Positions 7,885 through 14,260 of a DNA stretch of 34,475 nucleotides are shown piece by piece (within the stretch, counting starts at the first letter, position 1; each line of letters opens with the position of its first letter). Below the pieces are notes generated by a model, which worked only from the letters and a program-made list of their open reading frames with translations, made no database searches and was not told the DNA's origin. This DNA is from a virus: the IMG/VR virus record IMGVR_UViG_3300033148_001743, positions 1-34,475 of that record, one strand, 5' to 3'. Made by a program: the position numbers and the translations under genes.

Positions 7885-7915
7885 CAAAGTTAAAGCATTT
7901 TCTGACATACGCAAA
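7885..7915 (-). promoter_or_regulatory. Consensus Bacteroidota promoter (TTTG-19-TAACTTTG)
   Basis: On the minus strand TTTG (7912-7915) and TAACTTTG (7885-7892) are separated by exactly 19 nt, matching the Bacteroidota -33/-7 consensus at every defined position. The start of transcription should be near 7877-7880. The first terminator is met about 80 nt later, so its main product should be the small RNA described at 7798-7880. Confidence 0.7.
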
Positions 7916-7933
7916 TGATTGATAAGGTTAATA

Positions 7934-8200
7934 CTAATTGATACTTGGCTCGTCTTCGCTATTAGGAATCAGCTCGGACTTTCTGGTCGTCATATAGATT
8001 GCTTGCATTGGACGATTGCCAGTCAATTGCTTAATGAATATCTTACCAGTTCTAGCGACCTCAGCCAGCTCGTCCTCGTTCAATTCAAACCCAAATGAGA
8101 CCGAGCCTTCTTTCGTGTCAGCGAACGCGGGGAGCGTTATAAACTCGGGCTGGTTCTCGGCGATCCTAATGTTCACCTCTTTAAATTCTACTGCTTTCAT
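7934..8200 (-). CDS. Conserved small phage early protein (88 aa)
   Basis: A short protein of a type I associate with Bacteroidota phage early operons (core EFKEVNIRIAENQPEFITLP, then GSVSFGFELNEDELAEV and QLTGNRPMQAIYMT). It has no known biochemical function. The fold looks all-beta with one helix (residues 38-50). It is the second gene of the leftward operon, separated from the first by a 72-nt gap with a 15-bp hairpin, and is followed by the small-RNA cassette. Confidence 0.75.
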   Translation of the reverse strand: MKAVEFKEVNIRIAENQPEFITLPAFADTKEGSVSFGFELNEDELAEVARTGKIFIKQLTGNRPMQAIYMTTRKSELIPNSEDEPSIN

Positions 8201-8224
8201 ATTGTTGATATTTACGTTTACCTA

Positions 8225-8258
8225 CTCAGCCCCGCTCGACGAATCGGGCGGGGCTGAG
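8225..8258 (-). other. 15-bp intercistronic hairpin with UUCG loop
   Basis: The arms 8225-8239 and 8244-8258 pair over 15 positions with one G-U pair; the loop is TTCG on the minus strand. No T tract follows on either strand. The apex sequence CTCGACGAATCG (8235-8246, plus strand) is identical to the apex of the terminator at 7805-7826. It may be a processing or stability hairpin between the first and second early genes. Confidence 0.6.
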
Positions 8259-8272
8259 GTTTGTTAGTTGAG

Positions 8273-8695
8273 TTATCTTATTCTAGGCTTGTCAGCGTCG
8301 TAGTCTACAGTGACCCAGCGATTGACAACTGCTCCGTCGGACTGAAATCGCACCGTCCAGTATTCGGAATAGTGATCGGTCTGCAATCGAGTGATCAGTA
8401 CTGCCTTTCCCTCTTCGATTTGGTTGCCTTCTGAATCGGCATTGTTAACCGTTACAACGTGACCACTGATAAGGTACTTCGGAATGATCAGATTGAGCAG
8501 CGCGGCGAGCAAATCCTTTCCGAGCATTCTCTCGACACTTGGTCGACTCCCCTCGTCTACGTACTGCTCTTTCCAGTGGTCGATAAATAGATCGACCTGC
8601 TTGCTTTCGATTGCGCTGTGAGCTGCCATGCTCCAGATTCCTAGTTCGCCGTCTCTGATTGCCTCAGTGAAGGCTTGCTTTGTCATTTTTGCCAT
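8273..8695 (-). CDS. First gene of leftward early operon, unknown function (140 aa)
   Basis: I chose the ATG at 8693-8695 (MAKMTKQAF) because it lies 17-25 nt behind a promoter-like element; the open frame extends to 8965 but that extension would run through the promoter and repeat array. The protein has a helical N-terminal half (LGKDLLAALLNLIIPKYL near residue 70-87) and a beta-rich C-terminus (YWTVRFQSDGAVVNRWVTVDY), without recognised catalytic motifs. As the promoter-proximal early gene it could act in host takeover or regulation; that is inferred from position only. Confidence 0.75.
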   Translation of the reverse strand: MAKMTKQAFTEAIRDGELGIWSMAAHSAIESKQVDLFIDHWKEQYVDEGSRPSVERMLGKDLLAALLNLIIPKYLISGHVVTVNNADSEGNQIEEGKAVLITRLQTDHYSEYWTVRFQSDGAVVNRWVTVDYDADKPRIR

Positions 8696-8717
8696 AGTAT
8701 AAAATTTATTTGTTGTC

Positions 8718-8747
8718 GCAATATACAACAGATATTTCAATTGGCAA
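8718..8747 (-). promoter_or_regulatory. Candidate leftward early promoter
   Basis: On the minus strand ATTG (-33, TTG at 8745-8747) is followed after 19 nt by TATATTGC (8718-8725), one or two changes from TAnnTTTG. The ATG at 8695 is about 22 nt downstream. A GCGGACA copy (8754-8760) lies just upstream of the -33 element. Confidence 0.5.
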
Positions 8748-8753
8748 TGACAT

Positions 8754-9054
8754 TGTCCGCTTATTTCGTGCTGTCCGCTAGGAAATCGCAAAGCGGACAG
8801 TTTAGCGGGTCGCTCTAACCGCTTGTAACTAAGATAATTAGACGACGTTGTCCGTTTGTCCGTTGAATTCTTTAACCTAACACACGAAAGAAAGAATATT
8901 TTAAAGAGATATTGCAGAAAAGAAATAGTAATACGTATATAGAGGTGACGTTTTCCAGCGGACAAGGGGACATTTTCATAAGTGCCTGATATAGAAGCAC
9001 CTTTTTGACCGTCCGCTCGTTTTTGCTGAGATCGTTCCAGCGGACAAGCGGACA
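8754..9054. repeat. Array of GCGGACA heptamers (operator or iteron-like)
   Basis: Copies on either strand lie at 8754-8760, 8772-8778, 8793-8799, 8849-8855 and 8857-8863 (TGTCCGT), 8958-8964 and 8966-8972 (second copy GGGGACA), 9010-9016 (CGTCCGC), 9040-9046 and 9048-9054. Three pairs are tandem at exactly 8-bp pitch. The copies at 8772 and 8793 extend to a perfect inverted repeat CTGTCCGCT / AGCGGACAG (8771-8779 and 8792-8800) with a 12-nt spacer. The last pair overlaps the -33 position of the late promoter. Confidence 0.8.
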
Positions 9055-9067
9055 GAATTATTCTTTG

Positions 9068-9075
9068 TAGCTTTG
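9068..9075 (+). promoter_or_regulatory. Late (rightward) promoter -7 box
   Basis: TAGCTTTG is a perfect Bacteroidota -7 box 37 nt upstream of the first late gene. There is no TTTG at the expected -33 position (about 9045-9048); that position is occupied by the tandem GCGGACA pair. A promoter lacking its -33 element and carrying protein-site-like repeats there suggests activator dependence, which is inference. Confidence 0.6.
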
Positions 9076-9111
9076 ATGCTGTAAATTAGTATTAATCTAA
9101 ATTGTTTTATT

Positions 9112-9702
9112 ATGAATGCACCTACTCTGGAGCAAATTAAGAGCGTTATGCTTTCCGCTGGAATGAAAGTATTTACCAACCCTTACGACATGACGCTCGG
9201 CGGGATCAGAACCAAGGACAATAAATCGAATACGTTTAACGATTTTTTGTTCATGATGTATCACGACGCGAACGGTAATTTTTGCGGCGTAGTCGCATCG
9301 GGAACGACCGACGCTGGGCTTTACTATCGTAAGCACCCCATGCAACTCGACGGAACTGCTATTATTCAGCACGGCGTACAGCATCGAGGCGCATATACGT
9401 ACATGGAGAAAGGAGGTCATCGAGGACAGGAGGCTTTTAGACAGACGGGCAATATGAAGTACTGGCGAGACGCTGATCGCGATTCTTATCTCGATTTCGA
9501 CGGGATCGAGCAGACAGCTCTATTCAATACGAACGGTCACGACATGGGAACGGTCGGCAAAGTTGTCGGTAAATGGTCGGCGGGTTGCTGGGGGGCTGTC
9601 AATTCGACAATGGACTCGCTCTATGATCTGGCGAAAGCGCAAATTGACGCGGGTCACGGAAAGAAATTCTCGTTCGCTATGCTTCACGAATCAATGTTTT
9701 AA
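9112..9702 (+). CDS. Probable endolysin, L,D-transpeptidase-like Cys/His motif (196 aa)
   Basis: The protein has the pattern of a family of cell-wall-active proteins found in Bacteroidota phages: a beta-rich core (GTTDAGLYYRKHPM, GTAIIQHG), the YWRD-x-DRD-x-x-LDFD segment (residues 117-130), then N-G-H143 followed by K-W-S156-A-G-C159. The H...SAGC arrangement resembles the catalytic H...(S)xGC of YkuD L,D-transpeptidases, suggesting a cysteine enzyme acting on peptidoglycan cross-links. It has no signal peptide, so a holin would be needed for release. It is the first late gene and is directly followed, 4 nt later, by the spanin candidate, which supports a lysis role. The exact bond cleaved is not known. 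Confidence 0.7.
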   Translation: MNAPTLEQIKSVMLSAGMKVFTNPYDMTLGGIRTKDNKSNTFNDFLFMMYHDANGNFCGVVASGTTDAGLYYRKHPMQLDGTAIIQHGVQHRGAYTYMEKGGHRGQEAFRQTGNMKYWRDADRDSYLDFDGIEQTALFNTNGHDMGTVGKVVGKWSAGCWGAVNSTMDSLYDLAKAQIDAGHGKKFSFAMLHESMF

Positions 9703-9706
9703 AGCC

Positions 9707-10330
9707 ATGAGACTCAGACACTTAAACAGGCTATTTGCGCTACTTCTAAGCTCGCTAATTCTGGCGAGCTGTGGAGTGGTCGAGAACGGAACTAAGTACG
9801 AGAGGGGTGAGCGAGCGTCTTCTGAGACTGTTTTCAAAAAGGAGAAATCGGTCGATTCGCTGGGGCTGATCTTGCCGACTGATTCGATTCGGCTCTGGTC
9901 TTCTCTGGACAGCACGATCCTGACCCCAGAACCTGACCAAACAGCACCCGACACGCTCACCAATAGAGAGAAACGGCAGCAGCGACAGGACGCTAACAAA
10001 CGCAAGAGAACGTCTCGCAGAGATAAGCGCAAGAAGGATCGCCGCAATTACGTACTGATCAAACAAGACAGGAAATACACTGCAAGGAATGACCGTAAAA
10101 GGACAAAACTGAGCGGACGGACGGACAAGGAACGAGTCAAACAGGACGGAAAGACGACCCGTAAAAAGGTGAAACAAAGCGGACGGACGGACAGATCAAA
10201 AGAGAAGACAACGCGAAGGGGTAAGCGTAGAAAATTACCCCCAGCGGTTTGGTGGTTCTTATTCTTTTTGATTACATTCGCAATAACTGCTGTTTTTGGC
10301 AGGAAATTATACATCAAATATTTTAAATAA
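9707..10330 (+). CDS. Candidate unimolecular spanin (lipoprotein plus C-terminal TM, 207 aa)
   Basis: The start at 9707 (MRLRHLNRLF) gives a textbook lipoprotein signal peptide with lipobox L19-A-S-C22. The C-terminus has one hydrophobic helix at about residues 179-198 (VWWFLFFLITFAITAVFG) followed by a basic tail. A lipid anchor at one end and an inner-membrane helix at the other is the topology of u-spanins such as phage T1 gp11, which fuse inner and outer membranes in the last step of lysis. It is adjacent to the endolysin. It is odd in that the middle (about 85-175) is extremely Lys/Arg-rich with repeated S-G-R-T-D-[KR] units, longer than T1 gp11. An upstream in-frame start at 9563 would overlap the endolysin and lose the signal peptide, so it is rejected. 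Confidence 0.65.
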   Translation: MRLRHLNRLFALLLSSLILASCGVVENGTKYERGERASSETVFKKEKSVDSLGLILPTDSIRLWSSLDSTILTPEPDQTAPDTLTNREKRQQRQDANKRKRTSRRDKRKKDRRNYVLIKQDRKYTARNDRKRTKLSGRTDKERVKQDGKTTRKKVKQSGRTDRSKEKTTRRGKRRKLPPAVWWFLFFLITFAITAVFGRKLYIKYFK

Positions 10331-11055
10331 TGGAACAACAAAAGGATTTGGAGATCACTCTGAAATTGCCAATGTCAAAAGTGAACGTAATCGTCGACGC
10401 ATTAGCTGCTCGAACGTTCGCAACTGAGCATTTAATGAATGAAGTGATCAATCAAGGGAACTCGCAACTGCCGACTCCTGTCGCTGGCTGGAAAGCACGT
10501 CAGGAAATGGCTGGATTCAAACCTCAAGACCTCGTCGAAGAGAAGACAGACACGCTCGGGATCAATGAAGAGTTTGAGGACAGGGTTTTTGCGATACTCG
10601 GAACTGGCGAAGAGGTCAAATATGCGTGGGGCGAAGGTGTCATTCAGGTGACTCAAGCAAAAGTCGAGCCTAAGCAACTGGACGCAATCAATAAGCTGGT
10701 TGACGGTTCAGAGGTTCACTGCATTATCGAGCCAAGTGAGGACGGTGTCGTTGTCACGTTTGAGCTAATGAAGCGCAAGGAGAACTCTTACGGCGAAGGT
10801 CTAGGAGCTGACTGGAACGAGAGGCTTCTTGGATTATTCAGCGAGCTGGATCAGATGAAAGACGTCGACTTTGACTTCTCAGAAGCTGGAAAGGTTGAGG
10901 TTCTCTGTCAGTACAATCGTCACGTAGTACTCATGGTACAGCTTGAAGAGAAGGCTCTGATCATGCTTGACGGTACGGACATCGACGGGGAGATCAAAGA
11001 GCTGCCAGAAGGCAAGACGTTGTTCACGTTCAAGCAGAGAACAGCAAGCCTGTAA
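10330..11055 (+). CDS. Late-operon protein of unknown function (241 aa)
   Basis: An acidic soluble protein with no recognised family. Residues 70-140 and 175-235 look like two similar alpha/beta segments: each has 'acidic helix, then V-x-[VY]-...-V/L strand' (EEFEDRVFAILGTGEEVKYAW, and LLGLFSELDQMKDVDFDF). It starts at an ATG overlapping the stop of the spanin gene by one base and ends 3 nt before the small membrane gene, so it is co-transcribed with the lysis genes. A role in lysis timing or DNA packaging cannot be distinguished. Confidence 0.75.
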   Translation: MEQQKDLEITLKLPMSKVNVIVDALAARTFATEHLMNEVINQGNSQLPTPVAGWKARQEMAGFKPQDLVEEKTDTLGINEEFEDRVFAILGTGEEVKYAWGEGVIQVTQAKVEPKQLDAINKLVDGSEVHCIIEPSEDGVVVTFELMKRKENSYGEGLGADWNERLLGLFSELDQMKDVDFDFSEAGKVEVLCQYNRHVVLMVQLEEKALIMLDGTDIDGEIKELPEGKTLFTFKQRTASL

Positions 11056-11058
11056 TCT

Positions 11059-11313
11059 ATGTCAGTGACAATATACTCACAAGGAATACTATACAACGCC
11101 CTCGTAATGTGGGCGTTGTTGTCTTTCCTGTATGACCAGTACGAGACTGTCAGCGATGTGATCAAGTCTCCGAGCTGGAGAACTCGCTTGCTCTGTCCGA
11201 AGTGCTTCTCGTTCTGGCTAACCCTGTTATTCACGTTCGACGTTTTCACTGCTTTGGCGGTGTCGTTCCTGATCCATCTGTACAGTAAGTACGTTAAATT
11301 TACAACATTATGA
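11059..11313 (+). CDS. Small two-helix membrane protein, holin candidate (84 aa)
   Basis: Two hydrophobic segments are visible, residues 10-27 (ILYNALVMWALLSFLYD) and 51-74 (FSFWLTLLFTFDVFTALAVSFLI), separated by a charged loop with a C-P-K-C pair. The size and two-helix topology suit a class II holin, and the gene lies close to the endolysin and spanin. The C-x-x-C next to F-x-F-W also resembles small uncharacterised phage membrane proteins, so holin is only a candidate. Its stop overlaps the next start by 4 nt (ATGA). Confidence 0.6.
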   Translation: MSVTIYSQGILYNALVMWALLSFLYDQYETVSDVIKSPSWRTRLLCPKCFSFWLTLLFTFDVFTALAVSFLIHLYSKYVKFTTL

Positions 11314-12218
11314 GCAAGAAGAAAAAACACCTATTAACAGACGAGGAGCTGAGACAGCTCAAAGATATTCGTCACCGCAAGACCATTGTCACGGCTGATG
11401 GTGACACCCTTGAGGCGATCTATAAGCGCATGAATCCTAACTATGATCTATGCAAGACGTGCCTTGACACTCTTGCCTCAGAAGCTATGAGTCTGATCGG
11501 GTACGCTGAAAAGCAACTCGGCTACTCTATACTCAAATTCGAGGAGGAGGAGAAAGCTGGGACGGCTGAGGTAGTTACAGAAGAACAAGCGGACACAACG
11601 GACAGCAAGACTCAAGAGCCTAAGAAAGAGCCAGTTAAAGAGTCCGCTCCAGCGAACACCTCAACGGACAGCCCAAAGATTGACGACTACATGATCGAGG
11701 GGCGACTCACTGATCTAGGTCTGCTCAAGTATATTGAGGAGCAGAAGAGGGTTACGCTCACCGCTGAGGTCAAAGCACTGACAGGAGAGAAGCTGCACAA
11801 GGTAGCCTGTGAGATACTCGGGATCACATCTGAGGAGCTGATCAAGCTGATCGTTCCAGTAACGGACGGGGTCGCTCCAGAAGCTCCAGCAGAGGACGCT
11901 CCTATCGTTCTGAATCATGAAGGGATAAACGGACTCAATAACGCTGATCTGATCAAGTACGTATTCCAGAAGACAGGAGTCGAACTATCTGAGCATGCTG
12001 ACCGCTCTGATCTGATCTCGTCGGCTGACGATCTTCTCGACGATAAAGAGGAGGAGACTGCCAGATTGACCGTGCCAAAAGGAGGCGTCGGACGAATGAA
12101 GAACGTCGACCTGATCGCTTATCTTGAGCAAGAGACTGGCACGAAATACGACAAGCTGGAACGACCTGAGCTGTTAAAGCTTGCTAAACAATCGAAAGCA
12201 AATGAAAAGAGTACCTAG
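11310..12218 (+). CDS. Protein with three HeH/SAP-like repeats (302 aa)
   Basis: The N-terminal third is helical with an N-Y-D-L-C-K-T-C segment (residues 44-51). An acidic, proline-rich linker follows (80-125). The rest holds three degenerate helix-extended-helix units at about 137-169, 211-243 and 264-294, sharing the pattern L-[IL]-x-Y-...-V-x-L-...-R-x-x-L-...-A. Such units resemble SAP/LEM/HeH or Rho-N domains that often bind DNA. It sits directly before the terminase genes, so an accessory role in packaging or DNA organisation is possible (inference). Confidence 0.7.
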   Translation: MSKKKKHLLTDEELRQLKDIRHRKTIVTADGDTLEAIYKRMNPNYDLCKTCLDTLASEAMSLIGYAEKQLGYSILKFEEEEKAGTAEVVTEEQADTTDSKTQEPKKEPVKESAPANTSTDSPKIDDYMIEGRLTDLGLLKYIEEQKRVTLTAEVKALTGEKLHKVACEILGITSEELIKLIVPVTDGVAPEAPAEDAPIVLNHEGINGLNNADLIKYVFQKTGVELSEHADRSDLISSADDLLDDKEEETARLTVPKGGVGRMKNVDLIAYLEQETGTKYDKLERPELLKLAKQSKANEKST

Positions 12219-12339
12219 CATCATTCTCGACAGATTGGTACGTATAGCGGTGGCGGGAATTCTGCTGCCGCTTCTTTGCATTAGAGCGATATTTTTCGTA
12301 CTATTCACTAACAAGGATGCAACGATAACAGTCGAATGA
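12202..12339 (+). CDS. Tiny single-pass membrane protein (45 aa)
   Basis: A 45-codon gene nested between its neighbours: the ATG at 12202 overlaps the 3' end of the preceding gene by 17 nt, and its stop overlaps the terminase small-subunit start (ATGA). The protein is MKRVPSIILDRLVRIAV at the N-terminus, a hydrophobic helix at about 17-36 (AGILLPLLCIRAIFFVLF) and a short polar tail. It fits a small holin, antiholin or moron-type membrane peptide. The double overlap with coupled starts supports it being real. Confidence 0.55.
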   Translation: MKRVPSIILDRLVRIAVAGILLPLLCIRAIFFVLFTNKDATITVE

Positions 12340-12854
12340 GAAAAGAAGATCACGAATATACAGCGGACGAGCGGACAGCTCTGGACGCCTTGACTCCTAA
12401 AATGAGAGGGTTCACTCTGGACTGGCTTGATCACGGCTCTCCTAAGCGAGCAATGATTGACAACTATGCTGTTGACCCAGAGAACAAACGACTCGCTCAG
12501 AAAGGACATGACAAGCTAAAGAACCCTAAGATCGCCAACGCTATCGAAGTGCTGCGTCGTGGAATGCAGAAGCGCACCGAGGTGACGCTTGACGGATTGG
12601 TCGGGGAGCTTGTGGACATCGTGAACGATAACGCTGAGGTGAGAAAGGCTGCTATCAATTTAGCCCTGAACGGAGACCTCAGCAATAAGCTGACCCTAAG
12701 ACGGGTCGACAGGCTGACAGCTCTGGACAGTTCAGCTCAGTCGATTGCTGCCGTTAAACAGCTCAGCAGAATGCTGGGATTTGAAGCTCCGAAAGGAGGC
12801 GGAAACACAACCAACAACCTGATCCAGATCAACGTAATACGACACGGCAAGTGA
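12336..12854 (+). CDS. terS: Terminase small subunit (172 aa)
   Basis: This is the DNA-recognition subunit of the packaging motor. Residues 20-75 have the helix-turn-helix layout typical of Terminase_2-like proteins: 'L-T-P-K-M-R-G-F-T-L-D-W-L', then AMIDNY, then a helix ending 'L-K-N-P-K-I-A-N-A-I'. A central oligomerisation region follows, and a glycine/asparagine-rich C-terminus that would contact the large subunit. The stop overlaps the large-subunit start as GTGA, so the two are translationally coupled. Confidence 0.85.
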   Translation: MRKEDHEYTADERTALDALTPKMRGFTLDWLDHGSPKRAMIDNYAVDPENKRLAQKGHDKLKNPKIANAIEVLRRGMQKRTEVTLDGLVGELVDIVNDNAEVRKAAINLALNGDLSNKLTLRRVDRLTALDSSAQSIAAVKQLSRMLGFEAPKGGGNTTNNLIQINVIRHGK

Positions 12855-14185
12855 TAGAGACTGACTACGAACCGACCCCTCCTCAGGAACTCGTCTGGGA
12901 CGCATGGGACGACGCTGACAGTACGTCGATCCTAACTGGAGGCGGAGTCAACTCGGGCAAGTCTTACAACCTCATGGCAATGGCAACGATCAAAGCGATC
13001 ACTCACCCAGAAACCCGCTATCTAGTAGGGCGTAAAACGCTCAAGAGCCTAATGGACACAACAGCGAAAACGCTCTGGAAAGTGTTTCGCGACTTCGGTC
13101 TAGTTGTCGACGTTCATTATGGGTACAACGGGCAAACGAGAACCGTGACCTTTCTCAATGAGTCAGAGATAGTATTTGACCATTTAACGTACGAACCAAG
13201 TGACGACGAGATTTCGAGACTGGGAGGTCTGGAGCTGACCGCTGCTTTCTTGGACGAGGTCGCTGGCTGTGATTACAGGGTCGTCGAGAAGGTTCACGAG
13301 AGAGTCGGTCGCCAGAACAACAAGAAGCAAGGGATCAAGCCTATGGTCTTTATGACGTGCAACCCGTCAAGAGGCTGGCTCAAGAAGAAATACTACACTC
13401 CTTTCATGAAAGGAAAGTTGCCACCTCATAAGGCGGTAATGCTCTCAACGGTCTATAGCAACCCTCACGCTGACGAAGCGTATATCAAGAACCTAATCAA
13501 CACATTAACATCGTCAGAACGCAAGAGACAGCTCGACGGTAGCTGGGAGTTCAGTGACGATCCTGATCAGCTCACGACGTACGAGAAAGCTGAGGCGATG
13601 TACTTTCACCCGTTCGACGAATCTGATCTCAAAGACACTTGGTATATCACAGCCGACATTGCCTTCTCTTCTGACAAGTGTATTGTCGGAGTATGGAACG
13701 GCTGGAAGTTGCTCAAGATAGTCGAGGTCAAGAAGGACAAGGAGAAGCCTGAGGACATTATCAAAGCTCTACAGAAGGAACACAAGGTCAGCGGCAAATA
13801 CGTCGCTTACGATTCGACTGGAGCGGGTCTGTACTTAAAGAACTATATTAGCGGAGCGTATGCTTTCCATGCTGGAGGTAAGACCTTGAAGGACAAGGAC
13901 ACCAAACAGAAGACGTACGAGCATCTAAAAACGCAAATGTATTGCCACCTCGCCGACAAGATCAACAACGGAACAGCTCAGATTTATACTGACTTTCTCA
14001 AGGACGATCTACTCGACGAAATGACAGCGATTCGATCCATCCCAAAAGAACGGATTGACAGCGTCATGAAACTGATCTCAAAGGACGAGATCAAGAAACT
14101 GATCGCTCGCTCCCCTGACCTTTTGGACATGATGTCGATTCGGGGCGTGTTCGATTTCAAGAAACCGTATCAACGAAACTTTTAA
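12851..14185 (+). CDS. terL: Terminase large subunit, ATPase and nuclease (444 aa)
   Basis: This is the motor that pumps DNA into proheads and cuts concatemers. The ATPase domain shows Walker A G30-G-G-V-N-S-G-K-S38, Walker B A131-A-F-L-D-E136 and coupling motif T169-C-N-P-S173. The RNase H-like nuclease domain shows D269 (ITADIAF), D321 (VAYDSTGAG) and D426 (PDLLDMM). Length and motif spacing are normal for PBSX/Terminase_3-like phages. It starts at GTG. The intact gene and circular map are compatible with headful or cohesive-end packaging; the packaging type cannot be read from this alone. Confidence 0.95.
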   Translation: MIETDYEPTPPQELVWDAWDDADSTSILTGGGVNSGKSYNLMAMATIKAITHPETRYLVGRKTLKSLMDTTAKTLWKVFRDFGLVVDVHYGYNGQTRTVTFLNESEIVFDHLTYEPSDDEISRLGGLELTAAFLDEVAGCDYRVVEKVHERVGRQNNKKQGIKPMVFMTCNPSRGWLKKKYYTPFMKGKLPPHKAVMLSTVYSNPHADEAYIKNLINTLTSSERKRQLDGSWEFSDDPDQLTTYEKAEAMYFHPFDESDLKDTWYITADIAFSSDKCIVGVWNGWKLLKIVEVKKDKEKPEDIIKALQKEHKVSGKYVAYDSTGAGLYLKNYISGAYAFHAGGKTLKDKDTKQKTYEHLKTQMYCHLADKINNGTAQIYTDFLKDDLLDEMTAIRSIPKERIDSVMKLISKDEIKKLIARSPDLLDMMSIRGVFDFKKPYQRNF

Positions 14186-14260
14186 CCAAAATAGAAAAGT
14201 CTGACTGTCAAGCAGTTAAGCAAAACAGCAGAGCAAAAACATATATAAAAATATACAATT

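Larger units (their letters stand above)
8696..9111. promoter_or_regulatory. Divergent control region between early and late operons
   Basis: This is the only gene-free stretch over 300 bases. It holds a leftward promoter at its left end, a rightward promoter at its right end, about ten GCGGACA-type heptamers between them, one perfect 9-bp inverted repeat, and an AT-rich stretch (about 8866-8945). The combination suits an operator hub; an origin with iterons is also possible. Open frames across it on the minus strand (8965 and 9179 starts) are treated as chance. Confidence 0.7.

Noticed and set aside
7702-7914. 70-codon open frame on the minus strand directly before the primase
   Set aside because: It runs through a consensus promoter, a strong terminator with a seven-T tract and a second promoter. 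Its composition is not gene-like, and the regulatory reading explains the interval better.
8696-8965. Upstream extension of the first leftward gene to a start at 8965
   Set aside because: It would translate through the promoter-like element and the heptamer array. The ATG at 8695 fits the promoter and matches the neighbouring gene starts (MAK-type with AT-rich leader).
9097-9420. Minus-strand open frames overlapping the start of the endolysin (8976-9179 and 9097-9420)
   Set aside because: They are antisense to a well-supported gene or to the control region and show no gene-like motif.
9691-10341. Three minus-strand open frames of 97-140 codons across the spanin gene
   Set aside because: They are shadows of the Lys/Arg-rich coding frame, which rarely creates stops on the opposite strand.
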